Positions 1 through 9,302 are shown, counted from the first letter of the stretch. The stretch is DNA of 64,000 bases from Bradyrhizobium sp. WSM1743 (GCF_000473065.1 NZ_AXAZ01000003.1:186001-250000), one strand, 5' to 3'. A program made the numbers and translations. The notes: generated from the letters alone by a model not told the origin.

Positions 1-26
1 TTTCTAGGCCGGGAAGGGCAAGGCAG

Positions 27-119
27 TCAGGAGTGCGTGGTGCGGTAGGCGTCCAACGCATGCGCCGCGAAGACGCCGATGCTGCAAAGGGCGAGCAGGG
101 CTGAGATCAGCTCAATCAT
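27..119 (-). CDS. 30-residue predicted membrane micro-protein
   Basis: This short ORF begins MIELISALLALCS and is mostly hydrophobic over residues 3-20, so it could form one membrane helix, with a short polar tail ending in THS. A good ribosome binding site (GGGAGGACGAGCT) lies directly before the ATG. Its start overlaps the stop of the upstream micro-ORF in an ATGA arrangement, suggesting translational coupling. I do not recognise a family. It resembles the size class of KdpF or CydX-like subunits, but no partner genes are visible to the left. Coding status is inferred from the RBS, overlap and hydrophobic pattern only. Confidence 0.45.
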   Translation of the reverse strand: MIELISALLALCSIGVFAAHALDAYRTTHS

Positions 120-199
120 AGCTCGTCCTCCCGCAGCGGCAGGGCAACGAGGTTTTGGCAGCAGGAATAGTCGTAGATCAGGTCGAGAATGAACTGCAT
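116..199 (-). CDS. 27-residue micro-ORF, coupled to the next
   Basis: The ORF starts MQFILDLIYDYSC and ends LREDEL. An AAAGGGA motif lies 8-9 bases before the ATG. Its last codons contain the ribosome binding site of the following ORF, and its TGA overlaps that ATG. It contains a CC pair and a hydrophobic start. It may be a leader peptide or a real small protein. No homologue is recognised. Confidence 0.35.
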   Translation of the reverse strand: MQFILDLIYDYSCCQNLVALPLREDEL

Positions 200-395
200 G
201 GTGGCCGTCCCTTTATTTATTTTGACAACCACTTAACTGGCCATCTGTTTCAGGCGTGTTTCGTCGCACCGGGAAAGGGGTTTCGCGCGGAACCCTGTGC
301 TGGTTTGTGCGCTGCCGGCCCGCTATATCCCGCTATCGCTCAAGCCGTTTAAGCCGTCTCCCCGGGAGCGGCGCATTATATTGCGAGGCAGAATC

Positions 396-848
396 ATGGC
401 GCAGGTCGAGTGGTTCGATGATCTCACCGTCGGAATGCGGTTCAAGTCCCCCGAAGTTCTGGTCACCGAGGCCGACATCAAGCGCTTCGCCGCCGAGTTC
501 GATCCGCAGCCGATGCATCTCGATCACGAGGCCGCCAAGACGACCCTGTTCAAGGGGCTTGCCGCCTCGGGATGGCACACCGCCGCGATCGCCATGAACC
601 TTGCGATCCAGACCCGCCCGTTCGGCCCGCATCCGCTGATTGGCGCCGGGGTCGATGGCCTGCGCTGGACGATGCCGGTGCGGCCCAACGACCGCCTGCA
701 TCTGGTCGGCGAGGTCATGAGCCTGACGCCGTCCAAGTCGAAGCCGCAGGGTGTCGCGCTGGTGAAATGGACCATGTTCAACCAGAACGGCGAGGAAGTT
801 TACACCTTTACTCCCATCGCCATCGTGCCGCGGCGGGACTCGCGTTGA
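396..848 (+). CDS. MaoC-family (R)-specific enoyl-CoA hydratase/dehydratase
   Basis: The 150-residue product has the single hot-dog fold layout of MaoC-like hydratases. The hydratase-2 motif is visible: an acidic FDPQPMHLD segment near residues 37-45 supplies the Asp-His pair, and the GLAASGWHTAA helix follows at about residues 57-67. Such proteins add water to trans-2-enoyl-CoA thioesters in the cytoplasm. The ATG at 396 is preferred because the homologous part begins there; the frame is open upstream to 297. It is monocistronic, ends two bases before the convergent RND gene, and has no acyl-CoA neighbours, so the exact substrate is unknown. Confidence 0.8.
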   Translation: MAQVEWFDDLTVGMRFKSPEVLVTEADIKRFAAEFDPQPMHLDHEAAKTTLFKGLAASGWHTAAIAMNLAIQTRPFGPHPLIGAGVDGLRWTMPVRPNDRLHLVGEVMSLTPSKSKPQGVALVKWTMFNQNGEEVYTFTPIAIVPRRDSR

Positions 849-849
849 T

Positions 850-3800
850 TCATTCGGCAGGCCCCTGAACCGGCGCCGCGCTGATGTCGCTGCCGTGATG
901 CGTCAGCGGCTTCATGCCGGTGACGGTTCTGAGCAGCACATAGAACACCGGTGTCAGGAACAGGCCGAACACCGTGACGCCGATCATGCCGGAGAACACG
1001 GCGACGCCCATGGCCCGCCGCATCTCCGAGCCGGCACCGGTCGAGAGCACCAGCGGCAGCACGCCCATGATGAACGCCATCGACGTCATCAGGATCGGAC
1101 GCAGCCGCAAGCGGCTCGCCTCGATCGCGGCGCGGATCGGCGTGCGGCCTGCGAATTCGAGCTCGCGCGCGAATTCGACGATCAGGATCGCGTTCTTGGC
1201 GGACAGCCCGACGAGCACGATGAGGCCGATCTGGGTGAAGACATTGTTGTCGCCCTTGGAGATCCAGACGCCGAACATCGCAGCGAGCAACCCCATCGGC
1301 ACGATCATGATGATCGAGAGCGGCAGGGTCAGGCTCTCATAGAGCGCGGCCAGCACCAGGAACACCAGCAAGATCGCCAGCGGAAACACCCAGATGCCGG
1401 AATTGCCGGCGATGAACTCCTGATAGGTCAGGTCGGTCCATTCGAAGGCAAAGCCGGGCGGCAGCACCTCCGCCGCGATCCGCGTCGCCGCCTCCTGCGC
1501 CTGGCCCGAGGAGAAGCCTGGCGCAGCCGCGGCGTTGATGTCGGATGACAGGAAGCCGTTGTAGCGGATGGCGCGCTCGGGCCCCGCGCTCTGGCGGATA
1601 TTGAGCAGCGCCGACAGCGGCACCATGTCGCCCGAGGACGAGCGCACTTTCAATTGCCTGATGTCGTCGGCGCGAGCGCGGAACGGCGCGTCAGCCTGGA
1701 CTCGGACGGAGTAGGTGCGGCCGAACTTGTTGAAGTCGTTGACGTAGTACGAGCCGAGGTAAATCTGCAGCGTGTTGAACACCTCCGTCACGGGCACGCC
1801 CAGCTGAAGCGCCTTGGTGCGGTCGATGTCGGCGAAGAGCTGGGGCACGTTGACCTGGAAGCTCGAGAACACACCGGCGATCTCAGGCGCTTTCTGCATC
1901 GCCGCCATGAATGCTTTTGTCGCCTCGTTCAGCGCGTCATAACCGAGGCCGGCGCGGTCCTCGATCTGCAGCTTGAAGCCGCCGATGGTGCCGAGGCCGT
2001 TGACCGGCGGCGGCGGGAACATGGCGATGAAGGCCTCCTGGATGCCGGCATATTTCTTGTTCAGCTCGGCCGCGATCGCGGGCCCGCTGAGCGCGGCATC
2101 CTTGCGCTCGTCAAACGGTTTCAACGTCGAGAACACGATGCCGGCATTGGATGAATTGGTGAAGCCGGAGATCGACAAACCCGGGAAGGCGACCGAGCTC
2201 TCGACACCGGGCTGGGTCAGCGCGATGTCGCTCATGTTGCGGATCACCTCTTCGCTGCGATCGAGTGTGGCACCATCGGGCAGGCGGGCGAAGCCGACCA
2301 GATATTGCTTGTCCTGTCCCGGCACGAAGCCGCTCGGCACCTGCTGGAACAGCAGGGCAGTGAGGCCGACCAGCACCACATAGAGGCCCATCACCGCGGC
2401 CTTGCCCGAGATCACCTTGGTGACGGTGCCGCTGTAACTCTCCGAGGAGTAGGTGAACGCCCGATTGAAGCGGCGGAAGAACCAGCCAAGGCTCTTCTCC
2501 ATGACGATCGTCAGCTTGTCCTTCGGCTCGTTGTATCCCTTGAGCAGCAGCGCCGACAGGGCCGGCGACAGCGTCAGCGAGTTGATGGCGGAGATGACCG
2601 TCGAGATCGCGATCGTCAGCGCGAACTGCTTGTAGAACTGCCCGGTGAGGCCGGAGATGAAGGCGAGGGGGACGAACACCGCGATCAGCACCAGCGCAAT
2701 CGCGATGATCGGGCCCGACACTTCGCGCATGGCCTGATAGGTGGCATCGCGCGGCGACAGCCCGGCCTCGATATTGCGCTCGACGTTCTCGACCACGACG
2801 ATGGCGTCGTCGACGACGATGCCGATGGCGAGCACCAGGCCAAACAGGCTGAGCGCATTGATGGAGAAGCCGAACACGTGCATCACCGCAAACGTGCCGA
2901 CGATCGACACGGGCACGGCGAGCAGCGGAATGATCGAGGCCCGCCAGGTCTGCAGGAATAGGATCACGACCAGCACGACCAGCGCGATCGCTTCCAGCAG
3001 CGTGTGGATGACGGCTTCGATCGAGGAGCGTACGAATTGGGTGGGGTCGTAGACGATCTGGTAGGACACGCCCTCCGGCATGTTCTTCTTGATCTCGGCC
3101 ATCGTGGCGCGGACGTTGTCGGAGATCTGCAGCGCGTTGGAGCCCGGCGCCTGGAAGATCGGGATCGCCACTGCCTGCTTGTTGTCCAGCAGCGAGCGCA
3201 GGCCGTATTCCGAGGCGCCGAGCTCGATGCGTGCGACGTCACGCAGCCGCACCACTTCGCCGCGCCCGCCCGTCTTGACCACGATGTCGGCGAACTGCTC
3301 CTCGTTCGCAAGCCGTCCCTCTGCATTGACCGAGAGCTGGAGATCGATGCCCTTCACGTTCGGGGAGGAGCCGACGACGCCGGCGGCGGCCTCGACGTTC
3401 TGCGCCTGGATCGCCCTCACGATATCGCTCGCGGTCAGGCCGTGCTCGGCGGCCTTCTGCGGATCGACCCAGACCCGCATCGAATAGTCGCCGGCGCCAT
3501 AGAGCTGGACGTCGCCGACGCCGTCGATCCGCGCCAGGCGATCCTTGACGTTGAGCACGGCATAGTTGCGCAAATACGTCATGTCGTAGCGGCCGTTCGG
3601 CGACAAGAGATGCACGACCATGGTGAGGTCGGGCGACGACTTCTTGGTGATGATGCCGAGCTGGCGCACCACGGCGGGCAGGCGCGGCTCGGCCTGCTGC
3701 ACGCGGTTCTGCACCAGCTGCGTCGCCTTGTCGGGGTCGGTGCCGAGCCGGAACGTCACCGTCAGCGTCATGGCGCCGTCGGTGGTCGCCTGGCTCGACA

Positions 3801-4038
3801 TGTAGAGCATGTTCTCGACGCCGTTGATCTGCTCTTCGATCGGGGTTGCCACCGTTTCGGCAATCACCTTGGGGTTGGCGCCGGGATAGGTCGCGCGCAC
3901 AACGACTGAGGGCGGCACGACGTCGGGGTATTCCGAGATCGGCATCGCGAACAGCGAAATCAGGCCGGCGAGGAAGATCAGGACCGACAGCACGCCGGCG
4001 AAAATCGGACGATCGATGAAGAATTTTGAGAGATTCAT
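850..4038 (-). CDS. RND multidrug efflux permease (HAE1 family, MexF/Bep-like)
   Basis: The product of about 1062 residues has the full HAE1 length. The N-terminus MNLSKFFIDRPIFAG is the typical first helix, and it decides the start at 4038 instead of the in-frame ATG at 4089. The paired aspartates of the proton relay are seen in GIVVDDAIVVVEN, within the middle helix bundle, followed by two large periplasmic loops. It should sit in the inner membrane as a trimer and export hydrophobic compounds by proton antiport. The adaptor gene lies just upstream on the same strand, separated by a palindromic repeat. No outer-membrane channel gene is nearby, so it probably shares a TolC/OprM-type protein encoded elsewhere. 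Confidence 0.93.
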   Translation of the reverse strand: MNLSKFFIDRPIFAGVLSVLIFLAGLISLFAMPISEYPDVVPPSVVVRATYPGANPKVIAETVATPIEEQINGVENMLYMSSQATTDGAMTLTVTFRLGTDPDKATQLVQNRVQQAEPRLPAVVRQLGIITKKSSPDLTMVVHLLSPNGRYDMTYLRNYAVLNVKDRLARIDGVGDVQLYGAGDYSMRVWVDPQKAAEHGLTASDIVRAIQAQNVEAAAGVVGSSPNVKGIDLQLSVNAEGRLANEEQFADIVVKTGGRGEVVRLRDVARIELGASEYGLRSLLDNKQAVAIPIFQAPGSNALQISDNVRATMAEIKKNMPEGVSYQIVYDPTQFVRSSIEAVIHTLLEAIALVVLVVILFLQTWRASIIPLLAVPVSIVGTFAVMHVFGFSINALSLFGLVLAIGIVVDDAIVVVENVERNIEAGLSPRDATYQAMREVSGPIIAIALVLIAVFVPLAFISGLTGQFYKQFALTIAISTVISAINSLTLSPALSALLLKGYNEPKDKLTIVMEKSLGWFFRRFNRAFTYSSESYSGTVTKVISGKAAVMGLYVVLVGLTALLFQQVPSGFVPGQDKQYLVGFARLPDGATLDRSEEVIRNMSDIALTQPGVESSVAFPGLSISGFTNSSNAGIVFSTLKPFDERKDAALSGPAIAAELNKKYAGIQEAFIAMFPPPPVNGLGTIGGFKLQIEDRAGLGYDALNEATKAFMAAMQKAPEIAGVFSSFQVNVPQLFADIDRTKALQLGVPVTEVFNTLQIYLGSYYVNDFNKFGRTYSVRVQADAPFRARADDIRQLKVRSSSGDMVPLSALLNIRQSAGPERAIRYNGFLSSDINAAAAPGFSSGQAQEAATRIAAEVLPPGFAFEWTDLTYQEFIAGNSGIWVFPLAILLVFLVLAALYESLTLPLSIIMIVPMGLLAAMFGVWISKGDNNVFTQIGLIVLVGLSAKNAILIVEFARELEFAGRTPIRAAIEASRLRLRPILMTSMAFIMGVLPLVLSTGAGSEMRRAMGVAVFSGMIGVTVFGLFLTPVFYVLLRTVTGMKPLTHHGSDISAAPVQGPAE

Positions 4039-4084
4039 GACTTTGCCCCTGGGCAATATCCTGCGGTTCTCCGACAGCTCTCCC

Positions 4085-4195
4085 GTCATTCCGGGGCGCG
4101 CGCAACGCGCGCGAACCCGGAATCCAGAGGTGAAGTGATCAGAGTCGGTAACTTCGAGATTCCGGGTTCGCGACTTCGTCGCGCCCCGGAATGAC
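4085..4195 (+). repeat. Intergenic palindromic repeat, family A (CATTCCGGGG type)
   Basis: The element is bounded by GTCATTCCGGGGCGC and its exact reverse complement, with inner inverted arms GAACCCGGAATC and GATTCCGGGTTC. It sits between the adaptor and permease genes of one operon, so it would be transcribed and fold into a long cruciform-like RNA. Degenerate relatives lie at 55808-55909 and 57544-57624. The layout resembles REP/BIME-type elements. Confidence 0.85.
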
Positions 4196-4200
4196 CTGAT

Positions 4201-5442
4201 TTAACGTTGCACCACGTCCTGGTTGCTGTGGTTGGAAGCTTGCTGCCCACGCGCACCCATCGCTGCCACCTCCGTCTTGAGGAGGCCACCGGGACGCACG
4301 CGCTGCAGACCGTTGACGACGATGCGGTCGCCGGACTTCAGGCCCGCGGTGACGATGCGAAGCCCGTCGACGGCGCCACCGAGGGTAACCGGCCGGTAGA
4401 CCGCGCGGCTGTCGTCGCTGACCGCCATCACGAACTTCTTGTCCTGGTCGGTGCCGATCGCGCGCTCATCGATCATCACCAGCGCCTGTTGCTTCGGCTG
4501 GCCCATGCGCACGCGGGCGAACTGGCCGGGGATGAGACGCCCGTCCTCGTTCTTGAATACCGCGCGAACGCGGATCGTGCCGCTCTGGCCGTTAACCTGG
4601 TTGTCGATGAGCTGGATGTGGCCCTTGGCCGAGAGGCCGCCCGAGGTCGTCATCTCGACCGGAATCTGGTCGAGCTTGCCACGTTGGCCGGTGCTATCTG
4701 CGATCGAGTTCAGCGCGCGCAGCACAACCTCTTCGTCCGCATCGAACGAGGCATAGATCGGATTGACCGAGACCAGCGAGGTCAATACCGGGGACGCGGT
4801 GCCGGCGGCGACGAGATTGCCGACGGTGACCTCGATCTTGCCGACGCGGCCGTACACGGGCGCGCGCACCTCGGTGTAGTCGAGATTGAGCTTTGCGGTC
4901 TGGAGCGTCGCCTCGGCCGCCTTGACGTTGGCGATAGCTTCACGATGGGCATTGTCGCGCTGGTCGTAGTCGCGCCGGGTGACCACGGCGTTGCCGACGA
5001 GCTGCGCGCCGCGCTCGAGCTCGCTCTGGGTGAAAACGACCCGGGCCTTCGCAGCCTCGAGCTGGGCCGCAGCCTTGTCGACCTCGGCCGCATAAGGGGC
5101 GGGATCAATCTTGAACAGCACGTCGCCGGCCTTCACCAGCGCGCCTTCGGTGAAGTTCGCCGACAGGATCGCACCCGCGACGCGCGGGCGGAGCTCGACG
5201 CGGTTGATGGCCTCGAGCCGGCCGGAGAAATCGTCCCACAGCACGGTCTGCCGCGGCTCGATCATCGCGACGGTGACGGAGACAGCCTGTTCAGCCGCGG
5301 CCGCCGGTGCGGTCGCTTGCGCCGCATGAAAATAGCGGCCGGTTGCAATCGAGCCGGCCGCAGCGAGGGCGCCCACGATGGCGACGCCACCCAGAAGGCG
5401 GCTGAAACGGCCGGTGCGGGAGGTATTTTGGGAGGGGTGCAT
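4201..5442 (-). CDS. RND efflux periplasmic adaptor (membrane fusion protein)
   Basis: The 413-residue protein has an N-terminal membrane anchor or signal at about residues 17-37, then the usual adaptor order: first lipoyl half with VELRPRVAGAI, an alpha-helical hairpin rich in Ala, Glu and Lys, second lipoyl half (LDYTEVRAPVYGRVG), and beta-barrel. It links the inner-membrane pump encoded next to an outer-membrane channel. A GGAG box lies 8 bases before the ATG. The promoter region to its right contains two copies of a TetR-like operator, so the divergent regulator probably represses this operon. Confidence 0.92.
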   Translation of the reverse strand: MHPSQNTSRTGRFSRLLGGVAIVGALAAAGSIATGRYFHAAQATAPAAAAEQAVSVTVAMIEPRQTVLWDDFSGRLEAINRVELRPRVAGAILSANFTEGALVKAGDVLFKIDPAPYAAEVDKAAAQLEAAKARVVFTQSELERGAQLVGNAVVTRRDYDQRDNAHREAIANVKAAEATLQTAKLNLDYTEVRAPVYGRVGKIEVTVGNLVAAGTASPVLTSLVSVNPIYASFDADEEVVLRALNSIADSTGQRGKLDQIPVEMTTSGGLSAKGHIQLIDNQVNGQSGTIRVRAVFKNEDGRLIPGQFARVRMGQPKQQALVMIDERAIGTDQDKKFVMAVSDDSRAVYRPVTLGGAVDGLRIVTAGLKSGDRIVVNGLQRVRPGGLLKTEVAAMGARGQQASNHSNQDVVQR

Positions 5443-5456
5443 TTGCGCGCTCCAGA

Positions 5457-5525
5457 TATGTAGTGTTCACTACAGATGTGGAGCTGGATACCGCAGCGCA
5501 AGATACTTATGTACCGTTCACTAAG
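5457..5525. promoter_or_regulatory. Duplicated TetR-type operator between efflux operon and its regulator
   Basis: At 5459-5474 there is a perfect palindrome with arms TGTAGTG and CACTACA around TT. At 5508-5525 a second copy matches it imperfectly, sharing TATGTA and GTTCACTA at the same offsets. The centres are 51 bases apart, about five helical turns. The first copy lies 17 bases upstream of the adaptor start. The location between divergent efflux and tetR genes fits an autoregulated repressor site. Confidence 0.65.
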
Positions 5526-5642
5526 AAAATTGTAGCGGCATACCGCAAGAATTGGAAGACCCTGGGAAAGTAGAATTAGAACAAATAGTTAGGATTCGGC
5601 GCTAAGCCTCAGGCAGAACGCGAATTCCGAGGAGGTAGGTAC

Positions 5643-6248
5643 ATGGGCATGGGACGCCCCCGCGAATTCGACGCCGAAATGGCGTTGGATCAGGCGATGG
5701 AAGTGTTTTGGCGCCATGGCTATGAGGGCGCGACCATCGCCCAGCTCACCGAGGCCATGGGCATCAACCCGCCCAGCCTCTACGCCTGCTTCGGCAACAA
5801 GGAAGGCCTGCTGAAGGCCGCGCTCGACCGCTACACCAAGCTGCGCGGCGCCTGGATGGACGAGGTGGTGGCAGCGCCGACTGCCCGCGCCGTCGCCGAG
5901 CGGATGCTGATGGGCATCGCCGACAAGCAGACCGATCCCGCCAATCCGCCCGGCTGCCTGCTCGTGCAAGGCGGCATCGCCTGCGGCACCGGCTCCGAAA
6001 ACGTCCCGTTCGAGCTGGCCGCCCGCCGCGCCCAGAACGAAGACCAGCTCCGCGAGCGTTTCGTCCGCGCCAAGGCGGAGGGCGATCTGAAGGAGAGTTC
6101 GGATCCTGCCGCACTCGCGCGCTACGTCTCGGCCGTGTCGGTCGGCATGGGCGTGATGGCGTCCTCCGGCGCGGACCGCGAAGCGCTGCGGCAGGTTGCG
6201 AGCGTCGCCGTGCAGGCGGTCGAGGCGCAGTCCGCCGGCAGAACGTAG
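5643..6248 (+). CDS. TetR/AcrR-family repressor, probable regulator of the adjacent RND pump
   Basis: The 201-residue protein carries a TetR helix-turn-helix at residues 20-50: the segments ATIAQLTEAMG and PPSLYACFGNKEGLL are characteristic, with GRPREFD at the N-terminus. The C-terminal half is the ligand and dimer domain. GGAGG precedes the start by a short spacer. It is divergent from the RND operon, and the gap holds the duplicated palindrome at 5457-5525. The family normally represses its neighbour until a ligand is bound; the ligand here is unknown. Confidence 0.9.
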   Translation: MGMGRPREFDAEMALDQAMEVFWRHGYEGATIAQLTEAMGINPPSLYACFGNKEGLLKAALDRYTKLRGAWMDEVVAAPTARAVAERMLMGIADKQTDPANPPGCLLVQGGIACGTGSENVPFELAARRAQNEDQLRERFVRAKAEGDLKESSDPAALARYVSAVSVGMGVMASSGADREALRQVASVAVQAVEAQSAGRT

Positions 6249-6258
6249 TCAGCTTTTG

Positions 6259-6525
6259 TCATCGCGCGGATTGCGTTGAAGGCAGTATCGGCGGCGGGAC
6301 GAAACCGCCGAATTCGCGCTCGATCAGCCCAGCCAGCGCGATCCTCGTGCGGTCCTCCAGATACGGCCCGATGATCTGGACGCCGATCGGCAGGCCTGAC
6401 GGCGTGTGCTCGATTGGAACGACGGTTGCCGGCAATCCGCAGGTCGAGGCGGGGTCGGCCCAGATGAAGCACGCATCGGAATGGTTGTATAGCTTGCCAT
6501 CGATGTCCAGCTGCCGCCTCAGCTG
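6259..6525 (-). pseudogene. C-terminal remnant of an amidase-signature enzyme
   Basis: Reading the minus strand up to 6259 gives about 85 residues in one open frame with no start codon. It contains LPATVVPIEHTPSGLPIGVQ and GPYLEDRT, the end region of amidase-signature hydrolases, and terminates after a proline-rich tail. The Ser-Ser-Lys catalytic core, roughly 400 residues, is missing. An in-frame stop lies at 6526. This is best read as decay after a deletion, with only the last part of the gene left. Confidence 0.75.
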
Positions 6526-6671
6526 TCAGAATCCGTATCGCCACGTGACCTCCTAAGAGTTTCTACACACAGTTCTGGCACGCTCCGCGCGTCAAGCTCC
6601 GCAACCTGCATCGTCGCCTCTCATTGCGCGCACGAAAAGATGGGCCTGCGAACATCGAGGGGGCGTAAGCC

Positions 6672-7889
6672 ATGACTGCACTTGCTTCGGACGCCCGTCG
6701 CGCCAAGGGTGGGATCGTGCCGATCCTGTTGTGTGTCGTGCCATTCAGCCAGCTTCCGCTCGATGCCTATACGCCCGGCCTGCCGCAGATGGTGGTGGAT
6801 CTCGCCGCCGATGCGGCGTCGATGCAGAACACCGTCACCGCCTACATGCTCGGCATGAGTCTGGCACTGGTGCCCGTCGGCATCGCCTCCGACACGCTCG
6901 GCCGCCGCAACGTTCTGCTCGTAGGGCTGTCGGTGCTGATCGCGATGAGCATCGCCTGTGCATTCGCCACCAGCGCCTCGCTGCTGCTGGGCTTGCGTTT
7001 CCTGCAAGGCATCGGCGGCTGCACCTGTCTTGTCGTCGCCTATGCGGTCGCCGCTGATTGCTTTCGCGGCCGCGAGCTCACCGCGATCTCCGGCCTGTTA
7101 GGTGCGGCCTGGGGGCTTGCGCCAGTGCTGGCGCCGGCAGCCGGTGGCTTCATCGTCGAGCTGACGTCCTGGCGCGGTGTCTTCGTCGTCATCGCCATCG
7201 CCGCTGCGATCGTCGCCACGATCGTCGTATTCCTTCTGCCCGAAACATTGCCGGCCGAGCGGCGCGCGCCGTTCGATCCGCGCCGCACCGCCGGCATCTT
7301 GCGCGATGCGCTCGTGCGTCCGGGCTTCCTGGCCTTCGTGCTGGTCTTTGCTGCCGCGGCCAGCGCGCAACTGGCGTTCGGCGTGGTCGCGCCGTTCTTC
7401 TACCAGACCGGCCTCGGCTATTCGGCGGCCATCTACGGCCTCGTGGCGCTCGGCCTTGGCGGCGTCAATCTCGCCGGCGAACTCGGCTGCGCGCATTTCG
7501 CGCGCTTCATGCCGGCCCGCATGCTGGGCTTCGGCGCCTTCGCGCTGTTTCTTGCCGGTGCGGTGGTCCTGACCGCGACAGGCATGACCCTCGGCCTCGA
7601 TGTCATGTCGATCACGATCGGCGGCGCGCTGGTGCTCGGCGGTTGCGGCGTGCTGTGCCCGATGATGTACGGCATGGCGCTCGGCCTGTTCGAGCGCGAC
7701 CACGGCTTGATCGGCGGCCTCATCAGCGCGCTCTGTTATCTCGCGGTGAGCGGCGCCATGGCGGTCGCGGCGGTGCTGCCTGAAGCGACGCAGGCGCCAA
7801 TAGGATGGCTCTATCTCGGCCTTTGTGCAGTCGCGGGCGCGCTGCTTGCGATCTCGCTGCCTTCGGCACGCCACGCCACACAGACTTAA
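6672..7889 (+). CDS. MFS exporter of the Bcr/CflA drug-resistance type
   Basis: The 405-residue protein has 12 predicted hydrophobic segments. The opening segment with SQLPLDAYTPGLPQM matches Bcr/CflA transporters, where Asp in the first helix is conserved. The motif-A loop DTLGRRNVLLVG follows helix 2. It should export small polar or cationic substrates by proton antiport. Its stop is only 15 bases before the guanine deaminase gene, so co-transcription is likely. A purine-related or nucleoside-analogue substrate is possible but unproven. Confidence 0.82.
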   Translation: MTALASDARRAKGGIVPILLCVVPFSQLPLDAYTPGLPQMVVDLAADAASMQNTVTAYMLGMSLALVPVGIASDTLGRRNVLLVGLSVLIAMSIACAFATSASLLLGLRFLQGIGGCTCLVVAYAVAADCFRGRELTAISGLLGAAWGLAPVLAPAAGGFIVELTSWRGVFVVIAIAAAIVATIVVFLLPETLPAERRAPFDPRRTAGILRDALVRPGFLAFVLVFAAAASAQLAFGVVAPFFYQTGLGYSAAIYGLVALGLGGVNLAGELGCAHFARFMPARMLGFGAFALFLAGAVVLTATGMTLGLDVMSITIGGALVLGGCGVLCPMMYGMALGLFERDHGLIGGLISALCYLAVSGAMAVAAVLPEATQAPIGWLYLGLCAVAGALLAISLPSARHATQT

Positions 7890-7904
7890 GGAAGGAAAAT
7901 TCTC

Positions 7905-9302
7905 ATGACCACCGTTGGTATTCGCGGCACGTTCTTCGACTTCGTCGACGATCCCTGGAAGCATATCGGCAACGAGCAGGCGGCTGCGCGCTTCCACCAC
8001 GATGGCCTTATGGTCGTCACTGACGGTGTGATCAAGGCGTTCGGCCCTTATGACAAGATCGCCGCCGCGTATCCGGGCGTCGAGATCACCCATATCAAGG
8101 ACCGCATCATCGTCCCCGGCTTCATCGACGGCCACATCCATCTGCCGCAGACCCGCGTGCTGGGGGCCTATGGCGAGCAGCTCCTGCCGTGGCTGCAGAA
8201 GTGGGTCTATCCGGAAGAGCTCAAATACCGGGATCGCAACTACGCGCGCGATGGCGTGAAGCGTTTCCTCGACGCGCTGCTGGCGTCCGGCACCACCACC
8301 TGCCAGGCCTTCACCAGCTCCTCGCCGGTCTCGACCGAAGAGCTGTTCGAGGAGGCGAGCCGGCGCAACATGCGGGTCATCGCGGGCCTCACCGGCATCG
8401 ATCGCAACGCGCCGGCCGATTTCATCGATACCCCCGAGAATTTCTACCGCGACAGCAAGCGGCTGATTGCGCAGTACCACAACAAGGGCCGCAACCTCTA
8501 CGCCATCACGCCGCGCTTCGCCTTCGGCGCCTCGCCGGAATTGCTGAGAATGTGCCAGCGCCTCAAGCACGAGCATCCGGATTGCTGGGTCAACACCCAC
8601 ATTTCCGAGAACCCGGCCGAATGCAGCGGCGTTCTGGTCGAGCATCCGGACTGCCAGGACTATCTCGGTGTCTACGAGAAGTTCGACCTGGTCGGTCCAA
8701 AGTTCTCCGGCGGCCACGGCGTCTACCTCTCCAACAATGAGTTCCGCCGCATGTCGAAGAAGGGCGCGGCGGTGGTGTTCTGCCCGTGCTCGAACCTGTT
8801 CCTCGGCAGCGGCCTGTTCCGGCTCGGCCGCGCCACCGATCCTGAGCATCGCGTGAAGATGTCGTTCGGCACCGACGTCGGCGGCGGCAACCGCTTCTCG
8901 ATGATCTCCGTGCTGGATGACGCCTACAAGGTCGGCATGTGCAACAACACGCTGCTCGACGGCAGCATCGATCCGGCGCGCAAGGACATCGCCGAGGCCG
9001 AGCGCAACAAGCTCTCGCCCTATCGCGGTTTCTGGTCGATCACGCTCGGCGGCGCCGAAGGCCTCTACATCGACGACAAGCTCGGCAACTTCGAGCCCGG
9101 CAAGGAGGCCGATTTCGTCGCACTCGATCCGAACGGCGGGCAGATCGCGCAAGCGTGGCACCAGTCGCTGATCGCCGACGGCGCCGGCCCGCGCACGATG
9201 GACGAGGCCGCGAGCATGCTATTTGCCGTCATGATGGTCGGCGACGACCGCTGCGTCGATGAGACCTGGGTGATGGGCAAGCGTCTCTACAAGAAGGGTT
9301 GA
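7905..9302 (+). CDS. guaD: Guanine deaminase
   Basis: The 465-residue amidohydrolase converts guanine to xanthine and ammonia in purine salvage or catabolism. The metal-site motif PGFIDGHIHLPQTRV appears near residues 70-84, a second His in NTHISENPAE, and the late Asp in FGTDVGGG. FCPCSNLFLGSG and the length are typical of GuaD. GGAAGGAAAA lies before the ATG. It follows the MFS gene closely and is followed by the double-ABM gene, so the three may form one transcript. Confidence 0.9.
   Translation: MTTVGIRGTFFDFVDDPWKHIGNEQAAARFHHDGLMVVTDGVIKAFGPYDKIAAAYPGVEITHIKDRIIVPGFIDGHIHLPQTRVLGAYGEQLLPWLQKWVYPEELKYRDRNYARDGVKRFLDALLASGTTTCQAFTSSSPVSTEELFEEASRRNMRVIAGLTGIDRNAPADFIDTPENFYRDSKRLIAQYHNKGRNLYAITPRFAFGASPELLRMCQRLKHEHPDCWVNTHISENPAECSGVLVEHPDCQDYLGVYEKFDLVGPKFSGGHGVYLSNNEFRRMSKKGAAVVFCPCSNLFLGSGLFRLGRATDPEHRVKMSFGTDVGGGNRFSMISVLDDAYKVGMCNNTLLDGSIDPARKDIAEAERNKLSPYRGFWSITLGGAEGLYIDDKLGNFEPGKEADFVALDPNGGQIAQAWHQSLIADGAGPRTMDEAASMLFAVMMVGDDRCVDETWVMGKRLYKKG

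Noticed and set aside
7098..9161. A 687-codon open frame on the minus strand across the MFS and guaD genes
   Set aside because: It is Arg- and Glu-rich with no domain, lies opposite to two well-supported genes, and is typical of antisense frames in GC-rich DNA.
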